DNA from: Variovorax paradoxus
Lineage (GTDB): Bacteria; Pseudomonadota; Gammaproteobacteria; Burkholderiales; Burkholderiaceae_C
Length of the DNA: 64,000 nucleotides
Assembly (NCBI RefSeq): GCF_022009635.1
Contig: NZ_CP091716.1
Span: 4,107,001-4,171,000 of the forward strand
Direction: 5' to 3'
Part shown: piece after piece, positions 17,994 to 27,090 of the stretch
Numbering within the stretch: position 1 is the first letter of the stretch
Layout: each line of letters opens with the position of its first letter
Notes under the pieces: model-generated
Told to the model about the DNA's origin: nothing
The model's database searches: none
What the model saw: the letters and a program-made list of their open reading frames with translations, nothing else
Program-made: the position numbers and the translations under genes

Positions 17994-18020
17994 GGCCGGG
18001 CCCGGGAGCCCGGCCCGTTC
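17994..18020 (+). terminator. GC-rich hairpin after the VOC gene
   Basis: GGCCGGGC at 17994-18001 pairs perfectly with GCCCGGCC at 18008-18015, followed by CGTTCTT. It lies between convergent genes (VOC ending 17990, PPOX ending 18022). The U-rich tail is short, so this is a moderate rho-independent terminator candidate. Confidence 0.55.
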
Positions 18021-18021
18021 T

Positions 18022-18645
18022 TCAGTAGAGCGTGGCCTTCTGCCTTGCGGGCAGTTCCCTGTCGTAGGTCTCGCCGTCGAATTGCGCTTCGGTCAGTGCC
18101 GACAGAATGGCACCCGGCGTCGGCACGCTGCGCTTCGCATCCGCCTGTACCGGCTCCCAGAGCTTCGAGCGCTGGATCGCACGCGCGCATTGAAAGAACA
18201 CCGTCTCCACCCGAACCTCGATCACGCATTGCGGTGGCTTGCCTTCCATCGCGAGGCTGGCCAACAACTTCGGCTCGACCGTGATGCGCGCCCTGCCGTT
18301 CACCCGCAGCGTCTCGCCCACGCCGGGAATCAGGAACAGCAGCCCGACGCGCGGGTCGGCCACGATGTTGCGCAGGCTGTCGATGCGGTTGTTGCCGCGC
18401 CGCTCGGGCATCAACAGCGTCTTGTCGTCCCGCACCACGACGAAGCCCGGCGGGTCGCCGCGCGGCGAGGCGTCCAGGCCTCCTGGACCGACCGTGGAAA
18501 GCACTGCGAAGGGAGACGCCTCGATCAACGCCCGGTAGGCCGGGTGCAGGTACGGCACCTCTTTCTTCAGCGAGGCTTCGCCAGGCTGGCCGAACAGGGC
18601 TTCGAGCTGCGCCACGGTTTCGATGGCGTGCGGCGACGTTGTCAT
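18022..18645 (-). CDS. PPOX-class FMN-dependent flavoprotein (MSMEG_1061-like)
   Basis: A 207-residue split-barrel flavoprotein of the pyridoxamine-5'-phosphate-oxidase-like superfamily. FAVLSTVGPGGLDASPRGD and ERRGNNRIDSLRNIVADPRV are diagnostic of the FMN-binding subgroup. The FLIPGVGETLRVNGRARI segment completes the barrel. Members bind FMN or F420, and most have no assigned reaction. It lies 45 bases upstream of (but transcribed away from) nothing else on its strand except the MFS gene ending at 18691, which precedes it on the same strand and may be cotranscribed. Confidence 0.87.
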   Translation of the reverse strand: MTTSPHAIETVAQLEALFGQPGEASLKKEVPYLHPAYRALIEASPFAVLSTVGPGGLDASPRGDPPGFVVVRDDKTLLMPERRGNNRIDSLRNIVADPRVGLLFLIPGVGETLRVNGRARITVEPKLLASLAMEGKPPQCVIEVRVETVFFQCARAIQRSKLWEPVQADAKRSVPTPGAILSALTEAQFDGETYDRELPARQKATLY

Positions 18646-18690
18646 TGCAATGGCTCCAGGAGATGGAAAAAAAGAATGCAGGATTGTTGT

Positions 18691-19857
18691 TCAGCCCGCC
18701 GTGCGCGTCGCATCCGCGGCCATGGGCGATGAGTTCCAGCCGCAGGCCAGCGCGGCCAGCGCCAGCAGCAGTGCGGCGATGCCGTAGATCCATGGCGGCG
18801 AAGCCACCGGCAGCAGCAGCCCCGCGATCAGCGGCCCGGTGCCGGCGCCGATGTCGCGCCAGACAGAGCGCGCGGCCAGCGCCTGCACACGCTCCGGCCC
18901 GGGTGTGCGCCGGGCCACGATGGGCGGCAGCAGCGGCAGTTGCAAGGCGCGCAGCACCACGATCAGCGCCGCGCAGCTCCACAGCCAGCCGAGGCCGAAG
19001 CCCACCAGCGCGATCGCGGTGAGGAGCGACAGGCTCACCAGCAGCCGCTCAGCGCCCCAGCGCTCCGCCATGTGGCCGCCGACCGGGCTCAGCAGAATCT
19101 CCGCCAGGTAGCGCAGCGCCATCAGCACGCCGGCCACGATCACCGCGCCGCCCGGCATCAGGTCCTTGCCGAGGTAGGACAGGCCGACGATGAAGAGCCC
19201 GTCCAGCGTCAGCCCCTCCATGAACGACCAGCTGTCGAGGCTGTTGGGCCGCTTGAAGCGCCGCGTGGGCTTGCCCACCGGATGCGGCGCCGAAGGCAAC
19301 CGCCGCGTGACCAGGCAGGCGAGCAAAGAGAACACTGCGAGGATGCCGAAGATCGCGCGCGGGCCCACCCAGTGCGCGAGCAAAGCGCCCAGCGGCAGCG
19401 CCAGCACCGGCCCCATTGCGATGAAGGCACGCGAACGCCCGTTGCGCCGCGCCGCGCCGACCGGGTCGGCCGTGGCCAGCGCCTGCGTCGACAGGTTGAG
19501 CGCCGCGAAGCACAGGCCCCACATCAGCCGCAGCGGCAGCAGCGCCCAGAAACCAGAAAGCGTGGTGTAGCCGAGGGCACAGACCGCGGCCGCCACGACG
19601 GCCAGCGTGCAGGTGGGCCGGTCGCCGTTGCGCGCGTAGAAGCGGGCGACGAAGCCGTAGCCCGCGATGCGCACCAGCCGGTTGGCGGCGAGCAGCATGC
19701 CGGCCTCGGCCAGCGTCACGCCGAACTGGTCGGCATACATCGGCAGCAGCAGGTAGAGCACCACGTCGGCCGGCAGCGAAAGGCCGAGCGCCATCGCCGC
19801 ATGGCGGGAATTCAGGTCGGTGGAAGTGGGGGCGGAAGCGGGTTGAGTGCTGGACAT
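18691..19857 (-). CDS. MFS transporter
   Basis: A 388-residue membrane protein of about 12 helices, starting at ATG 19857. The first helix region reads LPADVVLYLLLPMYADQFGV, and the loop after helix 2 contains ANRLVRIAGYGFVARFYAR, a divergent A motif. It is divergent from a LysR gene beginning 57 bases away, the common arrangement of a regulator and its target exporter. The PPOX flavoprotein gene lies 45 bases downstream on the same strand. Substrate unknown. Confidence 0.85.
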   Translation of the reverse strand: MSSTQPASAPTSTDLNSRHAAMALGLSLPADVVLYLLLPMYADQFGVTLAEAGMLLAANRLVRIAGYGFVARFYARNGDRPTCTLAVVAAAVCALGYTTLSGFWALLPLRLMWGLCFAALNLSTQALATADPVGAARRNGRSRAFIAMGPVLALPLGALLAHWVGPRAIFGILAVFSLLACLVTRRLPSAPHPVGKPTRRFKRPNSLDSWSFMEGLTLDGLFIVGLSYLGKDLMPGGAVIVAGVLMALRYLAEILLSPVGGHMAERWGAERLLVSLSLLTAIALVGFGLGWLWSCAALIVVLRALQLPLLPPIVARRTPGPERVQALAARSVWRDIGAGTGPLIAGLLLPVASPPWIYGIAALLLALAALACGWNSSPMAADATRTAG

Positions 19858-19914
19858 CGAGCGCCGATGGTGCGCCGCACCACGCATGCCTGACAAACGA
19901 CATAAACGACCGCC

Positions 19915-20832
19915 ATGCGTGAGAAAATCGCACGCATGCCGTCTCGCGAGCCTCCCCTCAACGCCGTGCGCGCCTTTGCCGCGGCCGCCCGCCACCTGAG
20001 CTTCACGCGCGCGGCGCTCGAACTGCACGTCACGCACAGCGCGGTGAGCCGGCAGATCAAGAGCCTGGAGGAGTTCCTGGGCGTCGAGCTGTTCGAGCGG
20101 CGCATCCGCCAGGTGGCGCTGACGGCCGAGGGGCAGCAGTTCTTCGCCGAGGTCGAGCCGGCGCTGGCGCAGATCGGCGCCGCGGCGCGGGCGCTGCAGG
20201 CACAGGGCACGGCGCGCGCGGTGCGCATCAACGTGCGCCCTTCCTTCGCGGTGCGCTGGCTCATTCCGCGCCTGCCCTCCTTCGTCGAGCAATACCCCGA
20301 CATCGAGCCTCAGGTGGTCACCAGCACGGTGATGCCCGAGCAGGCGGTTGACAGCTTCGACATCGCGGTGCGCCGCGGGCGCGAAGGCTGGCCGCCGTCC
20401 ATCAAGGTGCGGCCCTTCCTGAAGGACGAAGTGCTGGTGGTCGGTGCGCCGTCTCTCTTCAAGACCCATCCGCTGCCCGACTTGCGCTCGCTGGCGGCGC
20501 ACGTGCTGCTGTCGGCCAAGACACGCAAGGACGACTGGGATGCCTGGAAGAAGCAGTTCGGCGCGCCGCGCGCAAGGCCCGCGGGCCGGCTGCAGTTCGA
20601 CCACCTGCACTTCGTGCTGCAGGCGGCGGTCGACGGCCTGGGCATCGCGCTGGCGCCGACCTCGCTGGTGTCGCACGACCTGGCCTCGGGCCGGCTGCAA
20701 TCGCCACTGCCGGCGCTGCGCATGACGCTGGATCGCTACTACTACGGCCTGTCGCCAGACGCCGCGCCGGAAGCGGCGTACGTGGCGGAATGGTTCGAGC
20801 GGATGCAGGCCGGAGCGGCGAAAGCGACTTGA
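19915..20832 (+). CDS. LysR-family regulator (GcvA-like)
   Basis: A 305-residue regulator. The N-terminal winged helix is at about 15-75 (LNAVRAFAAAARHLSFTRAA, then VTHSAVSRQIKSLEEFLG). The effector domain follows with RWLIPRLPSF, typical of the GcvA/AmpR branch. Either ATG 19915 or ATG 19936 could start it. The second gives the commoner N-terminus, and neither has a clear ribosome site. Divergent from the MFS gene at 18691-19857, which is the likely target. Confidence 0.92.
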   Translation: MREKIARMPSREPPLNAVRAFAAAARHLSFTRAALELHVTHSAVSRQIKSLEEFLGVELFERRIRQVALTAEGQQFFAEVEPALAQIGAAARALQAQGTARAVRINVRPSFAVRWLIPRLPSFVEQYPDIEPQVVTSTVMPEQAVDSFDIAVRRGREGWPPSIKVRPFLKDEVLVVGAPSLFKTHPLPDLRSLAAHVLLSAKTRKDDWDAWKKQFGAPRARPAGRLQFDHLHFVLQAAVDGLGIALAPTSLVSHDLASGRLQSPLPALRMTLDRYYYGLSPDAAPEAAYVAEWFERMQAGAAKAT

Positions 20833-20907
20833 GAGGCAGCGCACGGCGCTGATGCTCGTGTCCGGAAGCGGCCAGCGCCATTGGTTCGCCGATCGCACGA
20901 TGGGGGC

Positions 20908-22158
20908 ATGACCTCCACGACAACACCAACACCGACGACACCGCTTCCCCGCGCCTTCCTGAATCTCGCGTGGTCCAACCTGGCCGCGCAGTCCGCCGAG
21001 CAACTGAGCCTTGCGGCCGTGCCGCTGGTCGCCGTGCTCGCGCTCCAGGCCGGTCCTGGAGAAATCGGCTTTCTCGCCGCGATCCAGACCCTGCCCTTCC
21101 TGCTGGTCTCCATGCCGCTGGGCCTGCTGGCCGATCGCATGTCGCGGCGGCGCCTGATGGTGTGGGCCGAGGGGCTGCGGGCGGTATCGCTGCTGATGCT
21201 GCTCGCGCTGGTGTTCTGGTCCAAGCTCGGCATCGCGTGGCTCGCGGTGCTCGGCTTTCTCGGCGCCGTGGGCACTGTCGGTTTCAGCGTCGCGGCGCCT
21301 GCGCTGGTGCCGGCCCTCGTGCCGCGCGATGCGCTGGCCGTGGCCAACGAGCGGCTGGAGCTTGCGCGCAGTGCTGCGTTCACGGGAGGGCCCGCGCTCG
21401 CTGGCGCGCTTGTCGCGTGGGCGGGCGCATCGGCGGCCTTCGTGCTCGCTGCCGTGCTTTCGGTCTCGGCCGTCGGCCTGCTGCTGAGCCTGCGCGAGGC
21501 GCCGCTCGCGCACGTCGCATCGCGGCGCAATCCGCTGCTCGACGTGAGGGACGGCGCGCGCTTCGTCTGGCGGCATGAACTGCTGCGACCGATGCTGATG
21601 ACCGGCGCGGTATTCAACATCTCGTGGTTCGTGCTGCAGGCGGCCTATGTGCCCTATGCGGTGCGCGTGCTCGGGCTCGGCGCGCAGGCGGTCGGCTTCA
21701 CGTTGGCGATGTACGGCGCGGGCATGGTGTTCGGCGCGTTGCTGACGGCGCGGGTGGTGGCGCGCATGCCGTTCGGGCGCGCCATCCAGATCGGCCCGGC
21801 GGCGGCGGTCGTTGCCGGCGCGCTGATGGCCGGGACGCTTGTCGTGCCCAGCGCGGCACTGGCTTCGCTGTCGTTCTTTCTCTTCGGCGCGGGTCCGATG
21901 GTCTGGGTCATCACCTCGGCCACGCTGCGCCAGAGCGTTGCGCCGCCGGCCATGCTGGGCCGCGTATCGGCGGTGTTCCTGACGATCAACACCGGCGCGC
22001 GGCCGATCGGCGCGGCGCTCGGAGGGCTGGTCGGTGCAACGCAGGGCGAGTCGGCTTGCCTGCTGCTGGCGCTCGCGGGCTTCGCGCTGCAGGCGGGGAT
22101 CATCTTCGCCTCGCGCATCGCGACCTTGCGACGGCTGCCGGCGCTTGCCGCCACCTGA
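20908..22158 (+). CDS. MFS transporter (EntS/MFS_3-like)
   Basis: A 416-residue, 12-helix protein from ATG 20908. The LAWSNLAAQSAEQLSLAAVP start, the LGLLADRMSRRRLM loop and the central LVPRDALAVANERLELARS segment are typical of the EntS-like MFS_3 group. It is 75 bases downstream of the LysR gene on the same strand and convergent with ogt, whose stop is 9 bases away. Efflux of a small metabolite is likely, but the substrate is unknown. Confidence 0.87.
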   Translation: MTSTTTPTPTTPLPRAFLNLAWSNLAAQSAEQLSLAAVPLVAVLALQAGPGEIGFLAAIQTLPFLLVSMPLGLLADRMSRRRLMVWAEGLRAVSLLMLLALVFWSKLGIAWLAVLGFLGAVGTVGFSVAAPALVPALVPRDALAVANERLELARSAAFTGGPALAGALVAWAGASAAFVLAAVLSVSAVGLLLSLREAPLAHVASRRNPLLDVRDGARFVWRHELLRPMLMTGAVFNISWFVLQAAYVPYAVRVLGLGAQAVGFTLAMYGAGMVFGALLTARVVARMPFGRAIQIGPAAAVVAGALMAGTLVVPSAALASLSFFLFGAGPMVWVITSATLRQSVAPPAMLGRVSAVFLTINTGARPIGAALGGLVGATQGESACLLLALAGFALQAGIIFASRIATLRRLPALAAT

Positions 22159-22167
22159 GCCTGAGCG

Positions 22168-22704
22168 CTAGAACAAGGACGCCAACCCGTTGGGCCGCGC
22201 ATCCTCGATGGCGAGCATGCGCAGCTTGGTCAGCGCGCCGCCGCCGGCCGAGAAGCCGCCGGGCTTGTTGCCGGCCGCCAGCACACGGTGGCAGGGCACC
22301 ACCGGCGCGAAGGGGTTGAGGCCCATGGCCTGCCCCACCGCGCGCGAGAGGCTCTTGTCGCCGAGTTCTTCCGCGATCTCGCCGTAGGTGCGCGTCTGCC
22401 CGGGTGGAATGCGCCGCGCGATGGCGTAGATGCGCTGGTGAAATTCCGACACGCCGCGCATGTCGAGTTCGATGTGGCCCAGGTCGTCATGCACGCCTTG
22501 CAGCAGGCCCTGGATGGCCGAGATGGCGCGTTGTGCCGCCTCGTCGGGCTGCTCTTCATGAAGATCGGGAAAGCGCCGCTTCATGCGTGCTCGCGTGGCG
22601 GGCTCGCCGTCGTCCGCGGGCAGTTGCACGCCGACCAGCCCTTGCGGTCCCCAGGCCAGGGCGCACATGCCGATGGAGGTCTCGAACAGGGCAAAGCCGC
22701 TCAT
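22168..22704 (-). CDS. ogt: Methylated-DNA-[protein]-cysteine S-methyltransferase
   Basis: A 178-residue suicide DNA-repair enzyme that takes the alkyl group from O6-methylguanine onto its own cysteine. The active-site PCHRV places Cys138. The helix-turn-helix RTYGEIAEELG and the arginine-finger region SRAVGQAMGLNPFA precede it. The N-terminal part is the short, poorly conserved domain of Ogt proteins. There is no Ada-type regulatory domain. Start ATG 22704 is 2 bases after the stop of the upstream MFS gene, so translation is probably coupled. Confidence 0.93.
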   Translation of the reverse strand: MSGFALFETSIGMCALAWGPQGLVGVQLPADDGEPATRARMKRRFPDLHEEQPDEAAQRAISAIQGLLQGVHDDLGHIELDMRGVSEFHQRIYAIARRIPPGQTRTYGEIAEELGDKSLSRAVGQAMGLNPFAPVVPCHRVLAAGNKPGGFSAGGGALTKLRMLAIEDARPNGLASLF

Positions 22705-22706
22705 CG

Positions 22707-23933
22707 TCAAGCCTCCTGCAGCGAATGCTGGCGCGACGCCAGCACGGCCGCCGCCCACAGCGTGATCGCCGAAGCAACGAGGCCGCGCGCCAGGCCGCCA
22801 GGGCCGTCCGAGATCCACCCCGTCACGGTCGGCCCGACGATCTGCCCCGCCGCGAAGACGATGGTGAACATGCTGATGCCCTGCGCCCAGCACGCGGGCG
22901 GCAGGTTGTGGCGCACCAGCGCGGTGGTCGACGCCACCACCGACAGGAACACACCGCCGAACAGCACACCCGACACCAGCGCCACCGGCGCCGAGGGGCT
23001 CAGCACCGGCAGCAGCGTGGCCACGCCGAGCAGCCCGTTCAGCAATGCCTGCGGCTGGCCGCCACGATAGCGATCGAGCAGCCCGGCCCACAGCCGCGAG
23101 GAAGCCACGCAAGCGACACCCAGCAGGGCATAGAACAAGGTGATGAAGCCGGCGCTGGCGCCCTGCTCCCGCAGCAGCGCGATCACGAAAGTCATGTAGC
23201 CGATGTAGCCCATGCCGAACAGCGCGTAGCCCGCCAGCGCCCAGCCGAAGCGGTGCAGCGCGACCGGCGGTGCGCTGGTAGTTGTTGCGGTTGGCGATGC
23301 AGCGTGCGCCGCGGGTCTGTCCGGCATCGCGCGGCCGGCCCAGGCCAGCAGGCAGGTGGCGGCCGCGCTCGCGATGGCCAATGCCCACCACGCCCAGGCC
23401 CAGCCGTGCGGCACGTCGGCAGCAGCGCGCAGCACCTGCGGCACCAGCAGCGCCGACAACGCAATACCGAACCCGGTGCCGCCGTAGTAGATGCCGAGCA
23501 GCAGGCCGCCACGCGAAGACCCGGCCTCGCCGAGCCGCGCGGCCAGCAGGCCGCCCGCCACGAACACCCAGGCACTGGCGATGCCCGCCAGCAGGCGTTG
23601 CAACAACAGCGCCGGCGCCGCGGTCACGAAACCGCTGCCCGCCATGAAGACGCTCGCCAGCACCGCACCGACCAGCAGCAGCCGCGTCACGCCGAAGCGG
23701 CGCATCAACACCGGCGTGATCAGCGCGCCGATCAGGTAACCCACCGCGTTGGCCGTGTTCATGCCGCCGGCCAGCGCGTAGCTCCAGCCGAGGTCGGCGC
23801 GCATCGGCGGCAGCAGCAGCCCGTAGGAAAAACGCGTGATGCCGAGCGACACGGCCGCGCCCATCGAGAGCGCGAATGCGAGCCGGAGCGCGGGTTGTGC
23901 CGGAACGGCGGTGGAAGTGAGCGAAGTCGACAT
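22707..23933 (-). CDS. MFS transporter, YbfB/YjiJ-like
   Basis: A 408-residue transporter starting at ATG 23933. The first helix carries AVSLGITRFSYGLLLPPMR and helix 2 has GGMNTANAVGYLIGALITP, both typical of the YbfB/YjiJ group. AGGLLAARLGEAGSSRGGLL and GIYYGGTGFGIALSALL support it. Twelve hydrophobic stretches are present. It heads a two-gene unit with ogt. Substrate unknown. Confidence 0.88.
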   Translation of the reverse strand: MSTSLTSTAVPAQPALRLAFALSMGAAVSLGITRFSYGLLLPPMRADLGWSYALAGGMNTANAVGYLIGALITPVLMRRFGVTRLLLVGAVLASVFMAGSGFVTAAPALLLQRLLAGIASAWVFVAGGLLAARLGEAGSSRGGLLLGIYYGGTGFGIALSALLVPQVLRAAADVPHGWAWAWWALAIASAAATCLLAWAGRAMPDRPAAHAASPTATTTSAPPVALHRFGWALAGYALFGMGYIGYMTFVIALLREQGASAGFITLFYALLGVACVASSRLWAGLLDRYRGGQPQALLNGLLGVATLLPVLSPSAPVALVSGVLFGGVFLSVVASTTALVRHNLPPACWAQGISMFTIVFAAGQIVGPTVTGWISDGPGGLARGLVASAITLWAAAVLASRQHSLQEA

Positions 23934-23944
23934 CGGAAGCGAGG

Positions 23945-23969
23945 GGGTGCCGCGCATTTTGCGGCACCC
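23945..23969. repeat. Perfect 9-bp hairpin without a U tract
   Basis: GGGTGCCGC at 23945-23953 and GCGGCACCC at 23961-23969 surround a 7-base loop, in the 64-base gap between the end of the FAD/Fe-S dehydrogenase gene and the start of the MFS gene. Neither strand has a run of U after it, so it may slow or stabilise RNA rather than act as an intrinsic terminator. Confidence 0.6.
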
Positions 23970-23997
23970 TGCCCGATCCTGCTGCTGGGGGCTCCCC

Positions 23998-26900
23998 TCA
24001 GGCCGTGCCGGCGACAGGGTCGCCGTGCGGCAGGTGGCGCTCCAGCAATACGGCCACATGCACCGCCTCGCGACGGGCGCCGTCTTCTATCTGGTGGCGG
24101 CAGCTGGTGCCGTCGGCCACGACGATCGCATCAGGCCTGGCGCGAATGGCGGGCAACAGGCTCGCCTCGGCCATCTGCATCGAGACCTCGAAGTGGCTGG
24201 CCTCGTAGCCGAAGCTGCCGGCCATGCCGCAGCAGGAGCTTTCGATCAGCTCCGGTTGCGCGCCGGGAATCAGCTTCAGCACCTCCATCACCGGGCTCAC
24301 CGCGCCGAAGGCTTTCTGGTGGCAATGGCCGTGCAGCAGGATGGGCGCTTCGGCCGGGCGCAGCGCCAGTTCGAAGCGGCCGAGCTTCACTTCACGCGCA
24401 ATGAATTCCTCGAACAGCAGCGCGTGCTTCGCCACCAACTCGGCCTTCTCGCCGAAGCCCATCACCAGCGTTTCGTCGCGCAGGGTGAGCAGGCACGAAG
24501 GCTCCAGGCCGACGATGGGCACGCCGGCTCGCGCCAGCGGCACGAGCGTATCGATCAGCGCCTCGGCCTTTGCCTTGGCCTCTTCGACCATGCCGCTGGC
24601 CAGGAAGGTGCGGCCGCAGCAGTGGTGCCCGCCGCGCTTTTCGACGGTGTGCAGCAGGTAGCCCGCGGCCTGCAGCACGCGCGCCGCGGCGAAGGCATTC
24701 TCGCTCTCGAAGGTGCCGTTGAAGGTGTCGACGAACAGCACCGCCGCCTTGCCGCCGCGCCGCGCGACGGCCAGCACCGCGTCGCGGTCGGCGAACAGGC
24801 CGGGCTCGTTGTCCTTGGCGCGCCAGAAGGTGTCGCTGCGCCATGCGGGCAGCGAGCGCTTCGCGGAAAAGCCCAGCAGCTTTTCGCCGATCCATGCGGC
24901 GCCGGGCACGCTGTTGCGCAGGTTCAGCAGCCACGGCAGGCGGCTGGCCCTGTGGGCGTAGTCGGGCAGCCTGGCCACGAGCTTGTCTTTCAATGTGTGG
25001 CCGTGGCGCTTCTTGTAGTGGTCGAGGAACTCGACCTTCATCTTCGCCATGTCCACGCCCGTGGGGCAGTCGCGCTTGCAACCCTTGCAGCCGACGCACA
25101 GGTCCATGGTCTCGTGCATGGCCTCGCTGGTGAAGGCGTCGGGGCCGAGCTGGCCCGAGAGCGCCAGGCGCAGCGTGTTGGCGCGGCCGCGCGTCAAGTG
25201 CTGCTCGTCGCGCGTCGCGCGGTAGCTGGGGCACATGGTGCCGGCGTCGAACTTGCGGCAGTGCCCGTTGTTGTTGCACATCTCCACGGCCTTGGCGAGG
25301 CCGCCGGTGCTGTCGCCGCCGGTGCCGGGTGCGCTCGTCACCTCGGTCACGGGGTCGGCGTTGACGTTCCATGCGGACCAGTCGAGCACCGGCTTGAGCT
25401 CGATGCGGCGGTACGGCTTCGGCGCGGTGGGCGGCGCGAAGCGGAACAGCGAGCCGTCGTCCATGCGCGGCGTGTCGATGATCTTGCCGGGGTTGAACAG
25501 GTCCAGCGGGTCGAGCTTGCGCTTGATGGCGCGAAAGGCCTCGTTGATGGCCGGGCCGAACTGCCATTCGATCCATTCGCCGCGGCACAGGCCGTCGCCG
25601 TGTTCGCCGCTGAAGGCGCCCTTGTACTTGCGCACCAGCGCGCTCGCCTCTTCGGCAATGGCGCGCATCTTGGCGGCGCCGTCCGCGCGCATGTCGAGAA
25701 TCGGACGCACATGCAGCGTGCCGACCGAGGCATGGGCGTACCAGGTGCCCCTGCTGCCGTACTTCGCGAACACTTCGGTCAGCGCGTCGGTGTATTCGGC
25801 CAGGTGCTCGAGCGGCACGGCGCAGTCCTCGATGAAGCTCACCGGCTTGCCGTCGCCCTTGAGGCTCATCATGATGTTCAGGCCGGCCTTGCGCACCTCC
25901 CACAGGTTTTTCTGGCGCGCGTCGTCAGGCATCTCGACCACGCTGCCCGGCAGGCCGAGATCGCCCATCAGCTCGACCAGTTGCTTGAGTCGCGGCAGCA
26001 ACGCGGCCTTGTCGGCCCCCGAGAACTCCACCAGCAGGATGGCGGCCGGCTTGCCGATGAGCGCCGTTTCCACCGTGGGCCTGAAGGCCGGGTTCGCGAG
26101 GCTCAGCTCGATCATGGTGCGGTCGACCAGCTCCACCGCCGTCGGCCCGAGCTTCACGATGTGCTGCGCCGCATCCATTGCCGCGTGGAAGGTCGGGAAG
26201 TTGACGATGCCCAGCACCTTGGCGCGCGGCAGCGGCGCGAGCTTGAGTTTCAGGCTGCGGGTGTAGGCCAGCGTGCCTTCGGAGCCGATCAGCAGATGCG
26301 CCAGGTTCACGCTGCCGTCCGCCGTGTACGGCCGCTCGCTCTGGTTGTCGAAGATGTCGAGGTTGTAGCCCGCCACGCGGCGCATCACCTTGGGCCAGTG
26401 CTCGGCCATCTGCTCGCGCTGCTGCCTGGCCAGCCCGCGCACGAACTGCGCGATGCCCGCCGCACGCACGCCCAGCGACCCCACCGGACCGAAGTCGACC
26501 AGCTCGCCGTTCGACAGCCATGCGCTTGCACCCAGCACGTTGTGCACCATGTTGCCGTAGGCAATGGAACGCGAGCCGCAGGAGTTGTTGCCCGCCATGC
26601 CGCCCAGCGTGGCCTGCGCGCTGGTCGACACGTCCACCGGATACCACAGGCCGTGCGGCTTGAGCTGCGCGTTCAGGTGGTCGAGCACGAGGCCGGGCTG
26701 GACCGTGGCCGTGCCCTCTTCCACGTTCAGGTCGAGCACGCGCCTGAAGTGCTTGCTGTTGTCGATGACCAGCGCCGCGCCCGTGGTCTGCCCGCACTGG
26801 CTGGTGCCGCCGCCGCGCGCGAGCACCGGCACCTTCAGGTCGCGCGCGATGTCGATGGCGGTGGCGATGTCGCGCTCGCTCCTGGGCACGAAGGCTCCCA

Positions 26901-27075
26901 CGGGCGTGATCTGGTAGATCGACGCGTCTGTGGCGTAGCGCCCGCGCGAACCGTCGTCGAACAGCACCTCGCCCTGCGTGTCGGCGCGCAGCCGGCGCGC
27001 GAGCAGCTCGCAGGTGTCGTTGGGCGGAAGAACGGTTCCGGCTGGCTGCATGTGGCTGGCGGGATCGATGCGCAT
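23998..27075 (-). CDS. FAD-binding and 4Fe-4S D-2-hydroxyacid dehydrogenase (GlcD-GlpC fusion, YdiJ-like)
   Basis: A 1025-residue fusion. The N-terminal half is a PCMH-type FAD domain (LARGGGTSQCGQTTG near residue 90), then an FAD-oxidase C domain. Around residue 600 a cysteine-rich stretch begins with CNNNGHCRKFDAGTMCP, and near 660 comes CVGCKGCKRDCP, giving two 4Fe-4S sites. CCG motifs follow near 818 (HHCCGRTFL) and 948 (ESSCCGMAGSFGYE). The family oxidises D-2-hydroxyacids (lactate, glycolate, 2-hydroxyglutarate). The exact substrate is open, but an aminotransferase of the glyoxylate type is nearby. It shares a short gap with the GntR gene on the same strand. Confidence 0.9.
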   Translation of the reverse strand: MRIDPASHMQPAGTVLPPNDTCELLARRLRADTQGEVLFDDGSRGRYATDASIYQITPVGAFVPRSERDIATAIDIARDLKVPVLARGGGTSQCGQTTGAALVIDNSKHFRRVLDLNVEEGTATVQPGLVLDHLNAQLKPHGLWYPVDVSTSAQATLGGMAGNNSCGSRSIAYGNMVHNVLGASAWLSNGELVDFGPVGSLGVRAAGIAQFVRGLARQQREQMAEHWPKVMRRVAGYNLDIFDNQSERPYTADGSVNLAHLLIGSEGTLAYTRSLKLKLAPLPRAKVLGIVNFPTFHAAMDAAQHIVKLGPTAVELVDRTMIELSLANPAFRPTVETALIGKPAAILLVEFSGADKAALLPRLKQLVELMGDLGLPGSVVEMPDDARQKNLWEVRKAGLNIMMSLKGDGKPVSFIEDCAVPLEHLAEYTDALTEVFAKYGSRGTWYAHASVGTLHVRPILDMRADGAAKMRAIAEEASALVRKYKGAFSGEHGDGLCRGEWIEWQFGPAINEAFRAIKRKLDPLDLFNPGKIIDTPRMDDGSLFRFAPPTAPKPYRRIELKPVLDWSAWNVNADPVTEVTSAPGTGGDSTGGLAKAVEMCNNNGHCRKFDAGTMCPSYRATRDEQHLTRGRANTLRLALSGQLGPDAFTSEAMHETMDLCVGCKGCKRDCPTGVDMAKMKVEFLDHYKKRHGHTLKDKLVARLPDYAHRASRLPWLLNLRNSVPGAAWIGEKLLGFSAKRSLPAWRSDTFWRAKDNEPGLFADRDAVLAVARRGGKAAVLFVDTFNGTFESENAFAAARVLQAAGYLLHTVEKRGGHHCCGRTFLASGMVEEAKAKAEALIDTLVPLARAGVPIVGLEPSCLLTLRDETLVMGFGEKAELVAKHALLFEEFIAREVKLGRFELALRPAEAPILLHGHCHQKAFGAVSPVMEVLKLIPGAQPELIESSCCGMAGSFGYEASHFEVSMQMAEASLLPAIRARPDAIVVADGTSCRHQIEDGARREAVHVAVLLERHLPHGDPVAGTA

Positions 27076-27090
27076 GGTGTTTTTTTCCGG

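Noticed and set aside
23945..23969. Perfect hairpin as an intrinsic terminator
   Set aside because: It has no U tract on either strand, so it was recorded as a repeat only.
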